Shown piece by piece: positions 1 to 8,497 of a stretch of 64,000 nucleotides of DNA (position 1 is its first letter; each line of letters starts with the position of its first letter). The position numbers and the translations under genes were made by a program. Location of the stretch: the NCBI RefSeq assembly GCF_000282035.1, contig NZ_AKKA01000079.1, positions 1-64,000 on the forward strand, in the 5' to 3' direction. The stretch comes from Rhizobium sp. CF122 (lineage in GTDB: Bacteria; Pseudomonadota; Alphaproteobacteria; Rhizobiales; Rhizobiaceae). Under the pieces are notes generated by a model. That model ran no database searches. It was not told where the DNA came from and was given only the letters and a program-made list of their open reading frames with translations.

Positions 1-1
1 G

Positions 2-214
2 GTCGTCACCGGCGGCGGACGCCTGCCGCTGCTCCTTGAGCTGACATCGCCGGCGCACAGGCCGATCCAGACAACCCGCGATCTGCCCGGCTTCTGGGCC
101 GGCTCGTGGAAGGACGTGCGCACCGAGATGCGCGGCCGCTATCCCAAGCACCCCTGGCCTGAGCGGCCGGAGGACGCCATGCCGACGACAAGGGTGAAAC
201 CGCGTGGTACATGA
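2..214 (+). CDS. hrpB: ATP-dependent helicase HrpB, C-terminal end (partial)
   Basis: Only the last 70 residues are in the window; the gene enters from the left edge in frame 2 and stops with TGA at 212-214. The tail contains DLPGFWAGSW followed by MRGRYPKHPWPE, which is the characteristic C-terminal signature of HrpB, a DEAH-box RNA-helicase-like protein. The helicase motifs themselves lie outside the window, so the assignment rests on this tail. HrpB is a superfamily 2 helicase of unsettled physiological role in alphaproteobacteria. It ends 24 bp before actS on the same strand. Confidence 0.85.
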   Translation, partial: VVTGGGRLPLLLELTSPAHRPIQTTRDLPGFWAGSWKDVRTEMRGRYPKHPWPERPEDAMPTTRVKPRGT

Positions 215-238
215 GCCCTAGCAAGCAAGGGATGCCAC

Positions 239-1549
239 ATGGTCGATAATGTCGAGAGTTCGCCGGAAGAGGATAGGCACAGCAGCAGACGCCTGAGACT
301 GCAGACACTGGTGCGATTGAGGTGGCTTGCCGTCGGTGGCCAGGCCGTGACGGTGTTCATCGTTGCCTTCTGGCTGAAGTTTCCGCTTCCGCTTATCGCA
401 TGCGCGGTGCTGATCGCAGCACTGGCAGCGGTCAATTTCTACCTGATGATCCGCTATCCGCCGACGCATCGGCTCTACCCGGGCGCGGCCTTCGCGCTGC
501 TCGGCTTCGACCTTCTGCAGCTTTGCGCGCTGCTCTTCATCACTGGTGGCCTTGCCAATCCCTTCGCCGCCCTCGTCTGTGTTCCTGTCATCATTTCCTT
601 CGCATCGCAGCCGATCCGCTTCAGCACGGTGCTCATTCTCGTTGCGATGGTCTGCATTACCATCCTCGCCTTCTCGCCCTTTCCCTTGCCGTGGTTCGAC
701 GGGGTCGAGATCAATGTCCATACCGTGATGCAGTTCGGCGTCTGGTGCTCGATCGCATCGACCATGGCCTTCGCCGCCTTCTATGCCTACCGCGTCTCGA
801 TGGAGGCGAGCCAGCTGGCCGACGCCTTGGCTGCAACCGAACTTGTGCTGCAGCGGGAGAAACACCTTTCACAGCTGGACGGCCTTGCCGCCGCTGCAGC
901 ACACGAGCTTGGCACGCCGCTCGCCACTATCAGCGTCGTCGCCAAGGAGATGGAGCGAGAGTTGAAAGACGACGATCGCTTTCGCGAGGATGTGCAGCTC
1001 TTGCGCAGCCAGAGTGAGCGGTGTCGCGATATCCTGCGGCGCCTGGCGACACTTTCCGCGGAAGGCGAGGCACATCTTCGGCGGCTGCCGCTTTCATCCA
1101 TGATGGAAGAGATCGTGGCACCACACAGGGAATTCGGCATCAAACTCGAACTGATCGAGAAGAGCCCGCGCAAGGGCGAGCCCGTAACCGATCGCAATGC
1201 CGGTATCATGTATGGGCTCGGCAATTTGATCGAAAACGCCGTCGACTACGCCCGCGCCAAGGTCACAGTGACGGTCGAGCATGATGCTAGAAAAGTCCTC
1301 ATCACGGTCGAGGACGACGGCGAGGGCTACTCTTCCGATATTCTGACCCGGATTGGCGAACCCTATGTCACAAAGAGACAGCGGGAAGACCGCGCCGGCG
1401 GGCTGGGACTTGGCCTCTTCATCGCCAAGACGCTTCTGGAGCGATCCGGCGCGTCGCTTGTGTTCGAGAACCGCATGCCGGAGACGGCCGGAGCGCGTGT
1501 CCGTGTCGAATGGCCGCGCATGCTGATCGATGCAAATTCGACAAAATGA
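239..1549 (+). CDS. actS: Redox sensor histidine kinase ActS (RegB/PrrB family)
   Basis: Membrane sensor kinase of the ActS/ActR (RegB/RegA) global redox system, which controls respiration, carbon and nitrogen metabolism and, in rhizobia, acid tolerance. The N-terminal half is very hydrophobic (several membrane segments, about residues 30-190). It includes GGLANPF at 103-109, matching the GGxxNPF heptad implicated in ubiquinone sensing in RegB. The H-box is HELGTPLATI with phospho-accepting His222. Cys262, in ERCRDIL, corresponds to the redox-active cysteine of RegB. The ATPase part has an N-box (NLIENAVDYA) and a glycine-rich GGLGLGLFIA. The 436-residue length fits the family. actR follows 69 bp downstream on the same strand, so the pair is probably co-expressed. 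Confidence 0.95.
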   Translation: MVDNVESSPEEDRHSSRRLRLQTLVRLRWLAVGGQAVTVFIVAFWLKFPLPLIACAVLIAALAAVNFYLMIRYPPTHRLYPGAAFALLGFDLLQLCALLFITGGLANPFAALVCVPVIISFASQPIRFSTVLILVAMVCITILAFSPFPLPWFDGVEINVHTVMQFGVWCSIASTMAFAAFYAYRVSMEASQLADALAATELVLQREKHLSQLDGLAAAAAHELGTPLATISVVAKEMERELKDDDRFREDVQLLRSQSERCRDILRRLATLSAEGEAHLRRLPLSSMMEEIVAPHREFGIKLELIEKSPRKGEPVTDRNAGIMYGLGNLIENAVDYARAKVTVTVEHDARKVLITVEDDGEGYSSDILTRIGEPYVTKRQREDRAGGLGLGLFIAKTLLERSGASLVFENRMPETAGARVRVEWPRMLIDANSTK

Positions 1550-1618
1550 CGCTATCGGCATAATGAAAAGCGGGATACTTGACTTATATCAGGCAGGCGG
1601 TTGCCGGGATTGACGAAT

Positions 1619-2194
1619 ATGAACGAGCTTGACCACGAATCCTCCCTTGCAGATGCGGATCATATTGGTCCGGACGCCAGCCTGCTGATTGTCGATGATG
1701 ACGGGCCGTTTCTGCGCCGCCTGGCACGCGCGATGGAGACGCGCGGCTTTAAGGTCGAGACAGCCGAGTCGGTCGCCGAGGGTGTTGCCAAGTCAAAGAT
1801 CCATCCGCCGAAATACGCTGTCGTCGACCTACGACTTGGCGACGGCAATGGGCTGGATGTGATCGAGGCGATCCGGCAGCGTCGGGACGACACGCGGATC
1901 ATCGTTTTGACCGGCTACGGCAATATTGCGACAGCCGTCACGGCGGTGAAGCTCGGCGCCGTCGACTACCTGGCAAAGCCTGCCGATGCCGACGACGTAT
2001 ATGCCGCGTTGACGCAGCGGGCCGGCGAGAAGGCGGAGCTGCCGGAAAACCCAATGTCAGCCGACCGGGTACGCTGGGAGCATATCCAGCGGGTTTATGA
2101 GATGTGTGAGCGCAATGTCTCGGAGACGGCGCGGCGGCTCAACATGCATCGCCGCACGCTGCAGCGGATTCTTGCCAAGCGCGCGCCCAAATAA
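1619..2194 (+). CDS. actR: Response regulator ActR (RegA/PrrA family)
   Basis: Cognate regulator of ActS. An N-terminal receiver domain carries the acidic cluster DDD at 26-28, the phospho-acceptor Asp70 (VVDLRLGDGNG) and the conserved lysine in YLAKP. A short linker leads to a C-terminal Fis-type helix-turn-helix (VSETARRLNMHRRTLQRIL), the DNA-binding arrangement of RegA/PrrA/ActR. At 191 residues it is the normal size. I chose the ATG at 1619; an in-frame TTG at 1601 would add six residues (MPGLTN) and is a less likely start. It ends 2 bp from the convergent mmcB with no room for a terminator. Confidence 0.94.
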   Translation: MNELDHESSLADADHIGPDASLLIVDDDGPFLRRLARAMETRGFKVETAESVAEGVAKSKIHPPKYAVVDLRLGDGNGLDVIEAIRQRRDDTRIIVLTGYGNIATAVTAVKLGAVDYLAKPADADDVYAALTQRAGEKAELPENPMSADRVRWEHIQRVYEMCERNVSETARRLNMHRRTLQRILAKRAPK

Positions 2195-2196
2195 CT

Positions 2197-2691
2197 CTAG
2201 ATATCGTCGACTTCGAAAGGCTTGCCGTTTGCCCACTCGGCCAGCAGCAGGCGCTGGGCAGCTGCGCGAGAGAAATTCAGGGTGACCGATTTGCGTGTGG
2301 CGGGCGCAAGGCGATGCTCCGGCGCTTCGCGGATCATATGTGCGCCGTAACCGTCAGAGAGAAACAGGCCGCAATCGTCAGGGAAGATATCGAGCGGAAC
2401 ATCCTTGTGTGTCGCGAAGAACAGCCGATCACAATGCAGGCGATAGTCCGGCCACTTGCGGTCGACACGAAAATCCTCGATCGAGGTCTTGATCTCGATG
2501 ATCCAGATCTCGCCTTTCTCCGAAATGGTGATCAGATCTGCCCGTCGCCCGCTTGCAAGCGACAGTTCGGGCAAGACGGCGTGACGCATCTCATGAAGTA
2601 AAATCTGAGTCCCGCGGCGCACGAGCATAGCTCTGTCCGACTGCCGGCCGTCTATTAACGGATTGTTATTGTAAACACTCAAAATCGTCAT
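2197..2691 (-). CDS. mmcB: MmcB family DNA repair protein
   Basis: 164-residue protein of the MmcB family (PD-(D/E)XK nuclease superfamily), named for a DNA-damage-induced Caulobacter gene. The nuclease-like core is visible as RRADLITI (acidic residue) followed by EIWIIEIKTS (E-x-K). Further family signatures are the WPDYRLHCDRLFFAT and FLSDGYGAHMIRE stretches. It is convergent with actR (2-bp gap) and divergent from the L,D-transpeptidase gene across about 180 bp that hold both promoters. The role in repair is inferred from the family; the true substrate is not evident from sequence. No LexA-type box was recognised upstream. Confidence 0.86.
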   Translation of the reverse strand: MTILSVYNNNPLIDGRQSDRAMLVRRGTQILLHEMRHAVLPELSLASGRRADLITISEKGEIWIIEIKTSIEDFRVDRKWPDYRLHCDRLFFATHKDVPLDIFPDDCGLFLSDGYGAHMIREAPEHRLAPATRKSVTLNFSRAAAQRLLLAEWANGKPFEVDDI

Positions 2692-2871
2692 GGATAACCA
2701 TCGGTCCGGCGCGCGCGTTGTTGCAAAAAAACCATGCGCTTCTAATTTGCCGCTGCGTATTGGTTTTGCCGCACTGCAACAGCTTGCAAAGGCAAAGTTA
2801 ATCGAAAATAAACCATATTCAAAGATGGTTCAAAAGACCGTTCCTCCCAGTCTATTTCTTAAGAGACATCC

Positions 2872-3558
2872 ATGCGCATCCGCAATGCATTTTCTGTATT
2901 CGGCCTGATGGCGACGCTCGCTCTGGCCGGTTGCTCCTCGACTACCGAGAGCGCCTCCGTCGAAGACGAGGGCACCCCGGGGCCGACCGTCCAGACCGCG
3001 CAGATCTTCGACGACGCTTACGGCCTGACGACGGATGCGGGATATTCGCTTCCGGCGATCCCGATCCAGAAGGTTAAGCCGCAGTTCCGCCGGCAGATCG
3101 TCTCTTACGAAACCACCGAACGCCCGGGCACGATCATCGTCAACACGCGCGAGCGCTTCCTCTACTACATCCTGCCCGGCGGCAAGGCGATGCGTTACGG
3201 CATCGGCGTCGGCAAGCAGGGCTTTGCATGGGAAGGCACGGCCTACGTCGCCTGGAAGCAGGAATGGCCGACTTGGCACCCGCCGAAGGAAATGGCCGAG
3301 CGCAAGCCCGAAGTCGCGAAGTATGTCGAGGAGGGCATGGGCCCGGGCCTCAGCAACCCGCTTGGCGCGCGCGCCATGTACCTCTTCAACGAAAAGGGTC
3401 AGGATACCCTCTTCCGCCTGCACGGTACACCGGAATGGGCTTCGATCGGCACCGCTGCTTCCTCCGGCTGCATTCGCCTGATGAACCAGGACGTCATCGA
3501 CCTCTACAGCCGCGTGCGCCCTGGCAAGACGACCTCGAAGGTCATCGTTATCCAGTAA
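2872..3558 (+). CDS. L,D-transpeptidase lipoprotein (YkuD domain)
   Basis: Periplasmic peptidoglycan cross-linking enzyme of the ErfK/YbiS/YkuD family. The N-terminus is a lipoprotein signal: positive MRIRN, hydrophobic stretch, lipobox LALAGC with Cys21 as the lipidated residue. The YkuD catalytic signature is HGTPEWASIGTAASSGCIRL (His184, nucleophile Cys200), with GVGKQGFAWEGT upstream as in the family. The 228-residue length is typical. Rhizobiaceae encode many such paralogues because 3-3 cross-links dominate their polar-growth wall. Which paralogue this is cannot be told. Transcription probably stops at the hairpin 24 bp downstream. Confidence 0.92.
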   Translation: MRIRNAFSVFGLMATLALAGCSSTTESASVEDEGTPGPTVQTAQIFDDAYGLTTDAGYSLPAIPIQKVKPQFRRQIVSYETTERPGTIIVNTRERFLYYILPGGKAMRYGIGVGKQGFAWEGTAYVAWKQEWPTWHPPKEMAERKPEVAKYVEEGMGPGLSNPLGARAMYLFNEKGQDTLFRLHGTPEWASIGTAASSGCIRLMNQDVIDLYSRVRPGKTTSKVIVIQ

Positions 3559-3581
3559 GCTGTCGCTGAAATAGGGTATTA

Positions 3582-3616
3582 AAAAGGCCGCCGGGACATT
3601 GTTTCGGCGGCCTTTT
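3582..3616. terminator. Bidirectional intrinsic terminator between the L,D-transpeptidase gene and glcB
   Basis: Stem GGCCGCCG (3586-3593) pairs with CGGCGGCC (3605-3612). A-tract 3582-3585 and T-tract 3613-3616 lie on either side, so it can end transcripts from both convergent genes. Confidence 0.85.
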
Positions 3617-3633
3617 CTATTGATTTATCCTCG

Positions 3634-5805
3634 TCAGGCCGCCTGCTTGGCTTTCAGCTCGAGGCGGCGGCGATGCAGGACTGGCTCAGTATAGCCGTTC
3701 GGCTGCGCCCTGCCCTTTAAAACAAGGTCAAGTGCCGCCTGGAAGGCAATCGAACCGTCGAAATCGGCAGCCATCGGCGCGTAGGCTGGATCGGAGGCAT
3801 TCTGCTGGTCGACGACGGCGGCCATGCGCTTCATCGTCTCGACGATCTGCGCTTCGGTCGTGACCTTGTGGTGCAGCCAGTTGGCCATATGCTGGGCGGA
3901 AATACGCAGCGTCGCACGGTCCTCCATGAGGCCGACATTGTTGATGTCAGGCACCTTGGAGCAGCCGACGCCCTGATCGACCCAGCGGACAACGTAACCC
4001 AATATGCCTTGGGCATTGTTGTCGAGTTCGCGCTGGATTTCCTCCGGCGTCCAATTTGGACGGACCGCGACGGGGACCGAAAGAATATCGGAGAGCTTGG
4101 CGCGCGCACGATCCTTGAGACCATGCTGGACACGGGCGACATTGACGCGGTGATAGTGCGTCGCGTGCAGCGTCGCGGCCGTCGGGGACGGAACCCAGGC
4201 GGTGTTGGCGCCTGCCTTCGGGTGCGCGATTTTCTGCTCCAGCATCGCCGCCATCAGATCCGGCATGGCCCACATGCCCTTGCCGATCTGCGCATGGCCA
4301 GAGAGGCCGCATTCGAGGCCGATATCGACATTCCAGTTTTCGTAGGCAGCGATCCAGGCGGCCTGCTTCATGTCACCTTTGCGGATCATCGGGCCGGCTT
4401 CCATTGAGGTGTGGATTTCATCCCCGGTGCGATCCAGGAAACCGGTGTTGATGAAGACCACACGTTCGCGGGCGGCACGGATGCATTCCTTGAGATTGAC
4501 GGTCGTCCGGCGCTCCTCGTCCATGATGCCCATCTTGATCGTATTGCGAGCCATGCCGAGGGCGTCCTCGACGCGCGAGAAGATCTCGGCGGCGAAGGCG
4601 ACTTCCTCGGGGCCATGCATCTTCGGCTTGACGACGTAGACCGAGCCGGTGCGGGAATTCTTGCGGCGGCCGTTCGGGCCGACGTCGTAGAGCGCAATCG
4701 TGCCGGTGACCATCGCGTCCAGGATGCCCTCCGGCACTTCATTGCCGTCGCGATCAAGGATAGCCGGATTCGTCATGAGATGGCCGACGTTACGCACCAG
4801 CATCAGCGAGCGGCGATGCACCTCGAAAGGCGTGCCGGCCGGATCGCTGTACTGTAGATCGGGATTGAGTTTGCGAATGAAACTCGAGCCGCCCTTCGAT
4901 ACCTCTTCCTGAAGGTCACCCTTCATGAGGCCGAGCCAATTGCGATAGACGACGACCTTGTCTTCGGCATCGACCGCCGCGACCGAATCTTCGCAGTCCA
5001 TGATCGTCGTGATCGCTGATTCCAGCCAGACGTCGGAAATATGCGCCGGATCGCTCTTGCCGATCGCTGTTGAGGCATCAATGACGATGTCGATATGGAT
5101 GCCGTTGTTCTTCAGCAGGATGTGAGTCGGCGTCGCGGCATCACCTTGATAGCCGGCAAAGTGCGCCGCATCGGTCAGTGAAAGATACTCACCATCGGTT
5201 GAGGTGACGGCCAGAGCACCCTCCCGGACAGCAAACGTCGCAACATCCTTCCAGCTCCAGCCGTCGAGCGGAGCGGCGGTGTCGAGGAAATCGCGAACCC
5301 AGGCAATGACCTTCCCACCGCGCTTCGGATTGTAGCCCTTGCCCTTCTCGGCACCGTCGGTCTCGGGAATCGCATCCGTCCCATAGAGCGCATCGTAGAG
5401 CGAGCCCCAGCGGGCGTTGGCGGCATTCAGCGCGTAGCGCGCATTCATAACGGGGACAACAAGCTGCGGTCCGGCGATCGAGGCGATTTCCGAATCGACG
5501 TTCGTGGTCGTCACCTGAAAGTCGGAACCCTCCGGCAGGATATAGCCAATGTCTCGGAGGAAGGCCTGATAGGCTTCCATATCAGTCGGCGCGCCGTGCT
5601 GGCGGTACCAATCATCGATACGAAGCTGGAGCGCATCGCGCTTTGCGAGCAGCTCCCGATTGCGCGGCGCCAGATCGTGAACGATGGCCGAGAAATCGGC
5701 AAAGAACTTGTCGGTATCGATCTTCAGCCCGGGCAGCGCTTCCTTGACCAGAAACTCATAAAGGACAGCTTCAACAGCAAGACCGTTTTTATCGATGCGG
5801 CTCAT
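3634..5805 (-). CDS. glcB: Malate synthase G
   Basis: Condenses glyoxylate and acetyl-CoA to malate (glyoxylate bypass / glycolate use). At 723 residues it has the length of the single-chain G isoform, not the roughly 530-residue A isoform. Recognisable elements are the isoform-G SKGGSSFIRKLNPDLQYSDP segment, the substrate-binding VVKPKMHGPEEVAF, the metal-site stretch FINTGFLDRTGDEIHTSMEAG, GVGCSKVPDINNVGLMEDRA with the conserved cysteine, and the catalytic-base region MEDRATLRIS. It lies 90 bp downstream of the P450 gene on the same strand; that gap is AT-rich and probably carries its own promoter. Isocitrate lyase is not in the window. Confidence 0.97.
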   Translation of the reverse strand: MSRIDKNGLAVEAVLYEFLVKEALPGLKIDTDKFFADFSAIVHDLAPRNRELLAKRDALQLRIDDWYRQHGAPTDMEAYQAFLRDIGYILPEGSDFQVTTTNVDSEIASIAGPQLVVPVMNARYALNAANARWGSLYDALYGTDAIPETDGAEKGKGYNPKRGGKVIAWVRDFLDTAAPLDGWSWKDVATFAVREGALAVTSTDGEYLSLTDAAHFAGYQGDAATPTHILLKNNGIHIDIVIDASTAIGKSDPAHISDVWLESAITTIMDCEDSVAAVDAEDKVVVYRNWLGLMKGDLQEEVSKGGSSFIRKLNPDLQYSDPAGTPFEVHRRSLMLVRNVGHLMTNPAILDRDGNEVPEGILDAMVTGTIALYDVGPNGRRKNSRTGSVYVVKPKMHGPEEVAFAAEIFSRVEDALGMARNTIKMGIMDEERRTTVNLKECIRAARERVVFINTGFLDRTGDEIHTSMEAGPMIRKGDMKQAAWIAAYENWNVDIGLECGLSGHAQIGKGMWAMPDLMAAMLEQKIAHPKAGANTAWVPSPTAATLHATHYHRVNVARVQHGLKDRARAKLSDILSVPVAVRPNWTPEEIQRELDNNAQGILGYVVRWVDQGVGCSKVPDINNVGLMEDRATLRISAQHMANWLHHKVTTEAQIVETMKRMAAVVDQQNASDPAYAPMAADFDGSIAFQAALDLVLKGRAQPNGYTEPVLHRRRLELKAKQAA

Positions 5806-5895
5806 TCAATGTCTCCTAGCACCCACGCAGTTTTTCGCATGCTGCCACTTTGCCCGGCTTTCATTCATAGTCAATTATGCAATAGTTCGAAAGAT

Positions 5896-7308
5896 TTATG
5901 CCGATTTAGGCAAAGACCGCAGCGTGACGAGCATCGGCAGGCCGTTTTGCGGCTGCGTTGTCAGCTTTTGCACCGGCCAGGGCTTCGTCTGCTCCGTTAG
6001 ATCGAAGCGGAAACGATGCATGAGCACCGCCAGAGCGATGACGGCTTCCTGCAGGGCAAAGGTTGCACCGATACAGACGCGCGGGCCGGCGCCGAACGGC
6101 AGGAACTGGAAACGACCGATCTTGCCGCGATTCTCGGGTAGGAACCGCTCCGGCATGTAGGCGCGCGGCTTGTCCCAATAGAGTTCGTGGCGATGTAGTG
6201 TCCACGGCATGATGAGGACGGTGACGCCGGACTCGATCTCGACCGTTTCACCTTTCGCGTCGGTCCAGCGATCGGCAGCAATGGCGGCGCGATTGATCGA
6301 CGGTGCCGGCGGATAGAGCCGCAGCGCTTCTTCGAACGCCGCGCGGGTGTAAGGCATCAGATCGAGCCACTTCACCGGCTCGACGTCCTGCGCCAGCACG
6401 CGATCGATCTCTTCCTCCATCGCGTCGCGGAAATGCGGCGTATTTGCCACGCAGTAAAGGGTCCAGGCGAGCGCGCGTGCCGTGGTCTCATGGCCGGCAC
6501 CGATGAAGGTGAGAATATTGTCTTCGATTTCGTCATTTGTCAGTCCGCCGCTTTCGGCCTGCTCAAGGAGGAGGGTCAGGAAGTCGTCCGGCGCGGCAGT
6601 TCGATCGGCCCGCATGCGCGCGAGCCGGGCGTCCATGGTCTGGCGCACAATGTTGCGGAACTTGTCGAGCACCTTCTGGCCACCGATGCGGGTCACGCGC
6701 GGAACCCAGGACGGCGCGCGCAGCAAGTCCATCGGATCGACGCGCCCCATTCGGTGCAAGAGGGCGTTGACGTCATCGGCAAAGCTGTCGGAGGAGGTGA
6801 CGATCTCACCCGAAAACAGCGTATCGGCGAGAATGGCGAAGGTCAGCTCCGTCATGTCGGCGGCGATCTCGAAGACCTTGCCCTCGCTGCCGGCCGCCTC
6901 GTATTTCCTCGCATAGTCCTCGGACTGACGCAGCATCTGCCCGGCAAAGCCGCTTGCATGGCGCGGCGTGAAAACTGGTGCAACCGCCTTGCGCGAGCGC
7001 TTCCAAACATCCCCTTCCGCCGTCAGCAGTCCGTCGCGCAGGATGGGACGCAGGATAAGCTGGCGAATGTCCGACATACGGTAGTTCGCGGCATTGTCGA
7101 CGAGAACATGGCGGATCAGGCCGGGATCGTTGACGATCAGGGTTCTTTCACGAAAGAACCGCGTCTGGATCCACGGGAGCGTATAGGAAGGCTCACCCCA
7201 GAGCTCCAGTGGGTTGCGCAGGATCGTGCGGATGATCTCAAGACGGCCCGGCGGCACTGTTCGCGGCAGCGGCGCTGGTGGCTCAAATGGATCCGGACGC
7301 ATGTCCAT
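5896..7308 (-). CDS. Cytochrome P450
   Basis: 470-residue soluble bacterial P450 with no N-terminal membrane anchor. The I-helix oxygen-activation motif is AGHETT, the K-helix ExxR is EALR, and the heme-binding loop is FGAGPRVCIG with Cys412 as the axial thiolate ligand. The tail VQKLTTQPQNGLPMLV is common in fatty-acid- or xenobiotic-type bacterial P450s, but the substrate cannot be deduced. No ferredoxin or ferredoxin reductase gene is adjacent, so electrons must come from partners elsewhere. It stands alone between glcB and a DUF1402 gene and could be an accessory insertion. Base composition by eye matches its neighbours. Confidence 0.93.
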   Translation of the reverse strand: MDMRPDPFEPPAPLPRTVPPGRLEIIRTILRNPLELWGEPSYTLPWIQTRFFRERTLIVNDPGLIRHVLVDNAANYRMSDIRQLILRPILRDGLLTAEGDVWKRSRKAVAPVFTPRHASGFAGQMLRQSEDYARKYEAAGSEGKVFEIAADMTELTFAILADTLFSGEIVTSSDSFADDVNALLHRMGRVDPMDLLRAPSWVPRVTRIGGQKVLDKFRNIVRQTMDARLARMRADRTAAPDDFLTLLLEQAESGGLTNDEIEDNILTFIGAGHETTARALAWTLYCVANTPHFRDAMEEEIDRVLAQDVEPVKWLDLMPYTRAAFEEALRLYPPAPSINRAAIAADRWTDAKGETVEIESGVTVLIMPWTLHRHELYWDKPRAYMPERFLPENRGKIGRFQFLPFGAGPRVCIGATFALQEAVIALAVLMHRFRFDLTEQTKPWPVQKLTTQPQNGLPMLVTLRSLPKSA

Positions 7309-7360
7309 GAGAATTCAGCCTTTCGCGGAAGATTTTTAAGCTCTTCCGGCAAGGCAAAAG

Positions 7361-8323
7361 CTAGAGCAGGCGCTCCAACTCGTCCAGTTTATCATTGACC
7401 AACCAGCCGTAATAGTTCTCTTCAGGCCAGACCGTTTCGCCCGAAGCGTGGTTCTTGGCGGCAAGAGCGGCCGCGCGCTGGCGCGAATTGCCGACATTGT
7501 AGAGCGTGGCGGTCAGGCCTGGATTTCTGGAGATATCCATGTCGGCGATCTGCTTGTAGTCGTCGATCGACCGACGGATGGAGGCGGCAACGAAAGCGAG
7601 CGAGACATCAGGCTCCATGATCGCCTTGTAGACGGAACCGGCATCTTTCTCGTTCAGCTTCCCATAGCCCGACACCTTGGAGACGAGGTCCGAGAGCATG
7701 AGGGCCGTCAGCGGGTTGATCTGGCCAAGCCCGAAGGTCTGACCGGCGTAGAAGGGCTGGAAGAAAACGGCGCTGAAGCGGTTGTTCGGGAAGCTCTTGC
7801 CGTCGACCGTCTTGCCGCGGAAATCGCTCTCCCAGATATCCTCGCGGCAGCTCCAAAGCGTGTAGGAATCGCCCTTGCCGTTGCATTCGGCGAACTGCGG
7901 TCGCTTGATGAAGTCGTCCACGTCCTCGCCATTATAGGCAAAGCGGAAGCTCTCGCCGGCGTAGGATGCGGCCTTCACATAATAAGACTGCAAGCGGTCA
8001 TAGGCGTCGACATTATAGGTGTGCTCGCCAACAATCGCGCCGATCACGTGGATTGGGTCGATGCCGTAAGCGGCCGAAATCTTCTTGATCTTGCCCGTCA
8101 GCTCGTGATCCGACGCCAGAAGGTCACGGACCTTCTCGTATTTGCGATCGAACGAGGTCTTCGTGCCTTTGGTGCGGCGAACCGAGGCGCCTGGAACATC
8201 CGGTTGCTCTGCATGACGATTGCCTGGCGGTACCACTTGCATGGCAAAAGCGGGCGCCGTGGTCAGCACGGCAGCAGCAATCAGGAGGCTTGTCAGAAGG
8301 CGTCGCACTATCAGCGTTCCCAT
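7361..8323 (-). CDS. DUF1402 family exported protein
   Basis: Secreted or periplasmic protein of unknown function, recognised as the DUF1402 family of Rhizobiales. I chose the ATG at 8323 (320 aa) because it places a clean signal peptide at the N-terminus (MGTLIVRRLLTSLLIAAAVL then TTAPAFA, cleavage after AFA). An upstream GTG at 8392 would put 23 non-signal residues in front. The region after the signal (AAYGIDPIHVIGAIVGEHTYN, then AGQTFGLGQINPLTALML) resembles the helix pattern of lytic transglycosylases, with a glutamate in GEH and a GLGQINP loop. A wall-degrading activity is therefore possible but unproven. Confidence 0.72.
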   Translation of the reverse strand: MGTLIVRRLLTSLLIAAAVLTTAPAFAMQVVPPGNRHAEQPDVPGASVRRTKGTKTSFDRKYEKVRDLLASDHELTGKIKKISAAYGIDPIHVIGAIVGEHTYNVDAYDRLQSYYVKAASYAGESFRFAYNGEDVDDFIKRPQFAECNGKGDSYTLWSCREDIWESDFRGKTVDGKSFPNNRFSAVFFQPFYAGQTFGLGQINPLTALMLSDLVSKVSGYGKLNEKDAGSVYKAIMEPDVSLAFVAASIRRSIDDYKQIADMDISRNPGLTATLYNVGNSRQRAAALAAKNHASGETVWPEENYYGWLVNDKLDELERLL

Positions 8324-8399
8324 CGGTTCATGGCATTGTCGCGAAACGCGCTGACTGGACCACAATCTTGGCCGAATGATGCTGGCGCCCACAACTAAA

Positions 8400-8429
8400 C
8401 GGGCCCTTCACTAAAAAGTAAAAGGCCCG
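8400..8429 (-). terminator. Hairpin downstream of hslU, probable terminator
   Basis: CGGGCC (8400-8405) pairs with GGCCCG (8424-8429). In the minus-strand reading the hairpin follows hslU by about 70 bp and is followed by GTTTAGTT, a weak T-tract. Confidence 0.5.
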
Positions 8430-8497
8430 CTGTCGAGAGTTCAAGCTGTCAAAATCGCCGCATCACATCAGTAAAGACATGACCCGATGCTTGTTCA

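Noticed and set aside
7361..8323. DUF1402 protein as a confirmed lytic transglycosylase
   Set aside because: The helix pattern and GLGQINP loop are suggestive, but the full SLT motif set is not visible, so only the domain family is called.
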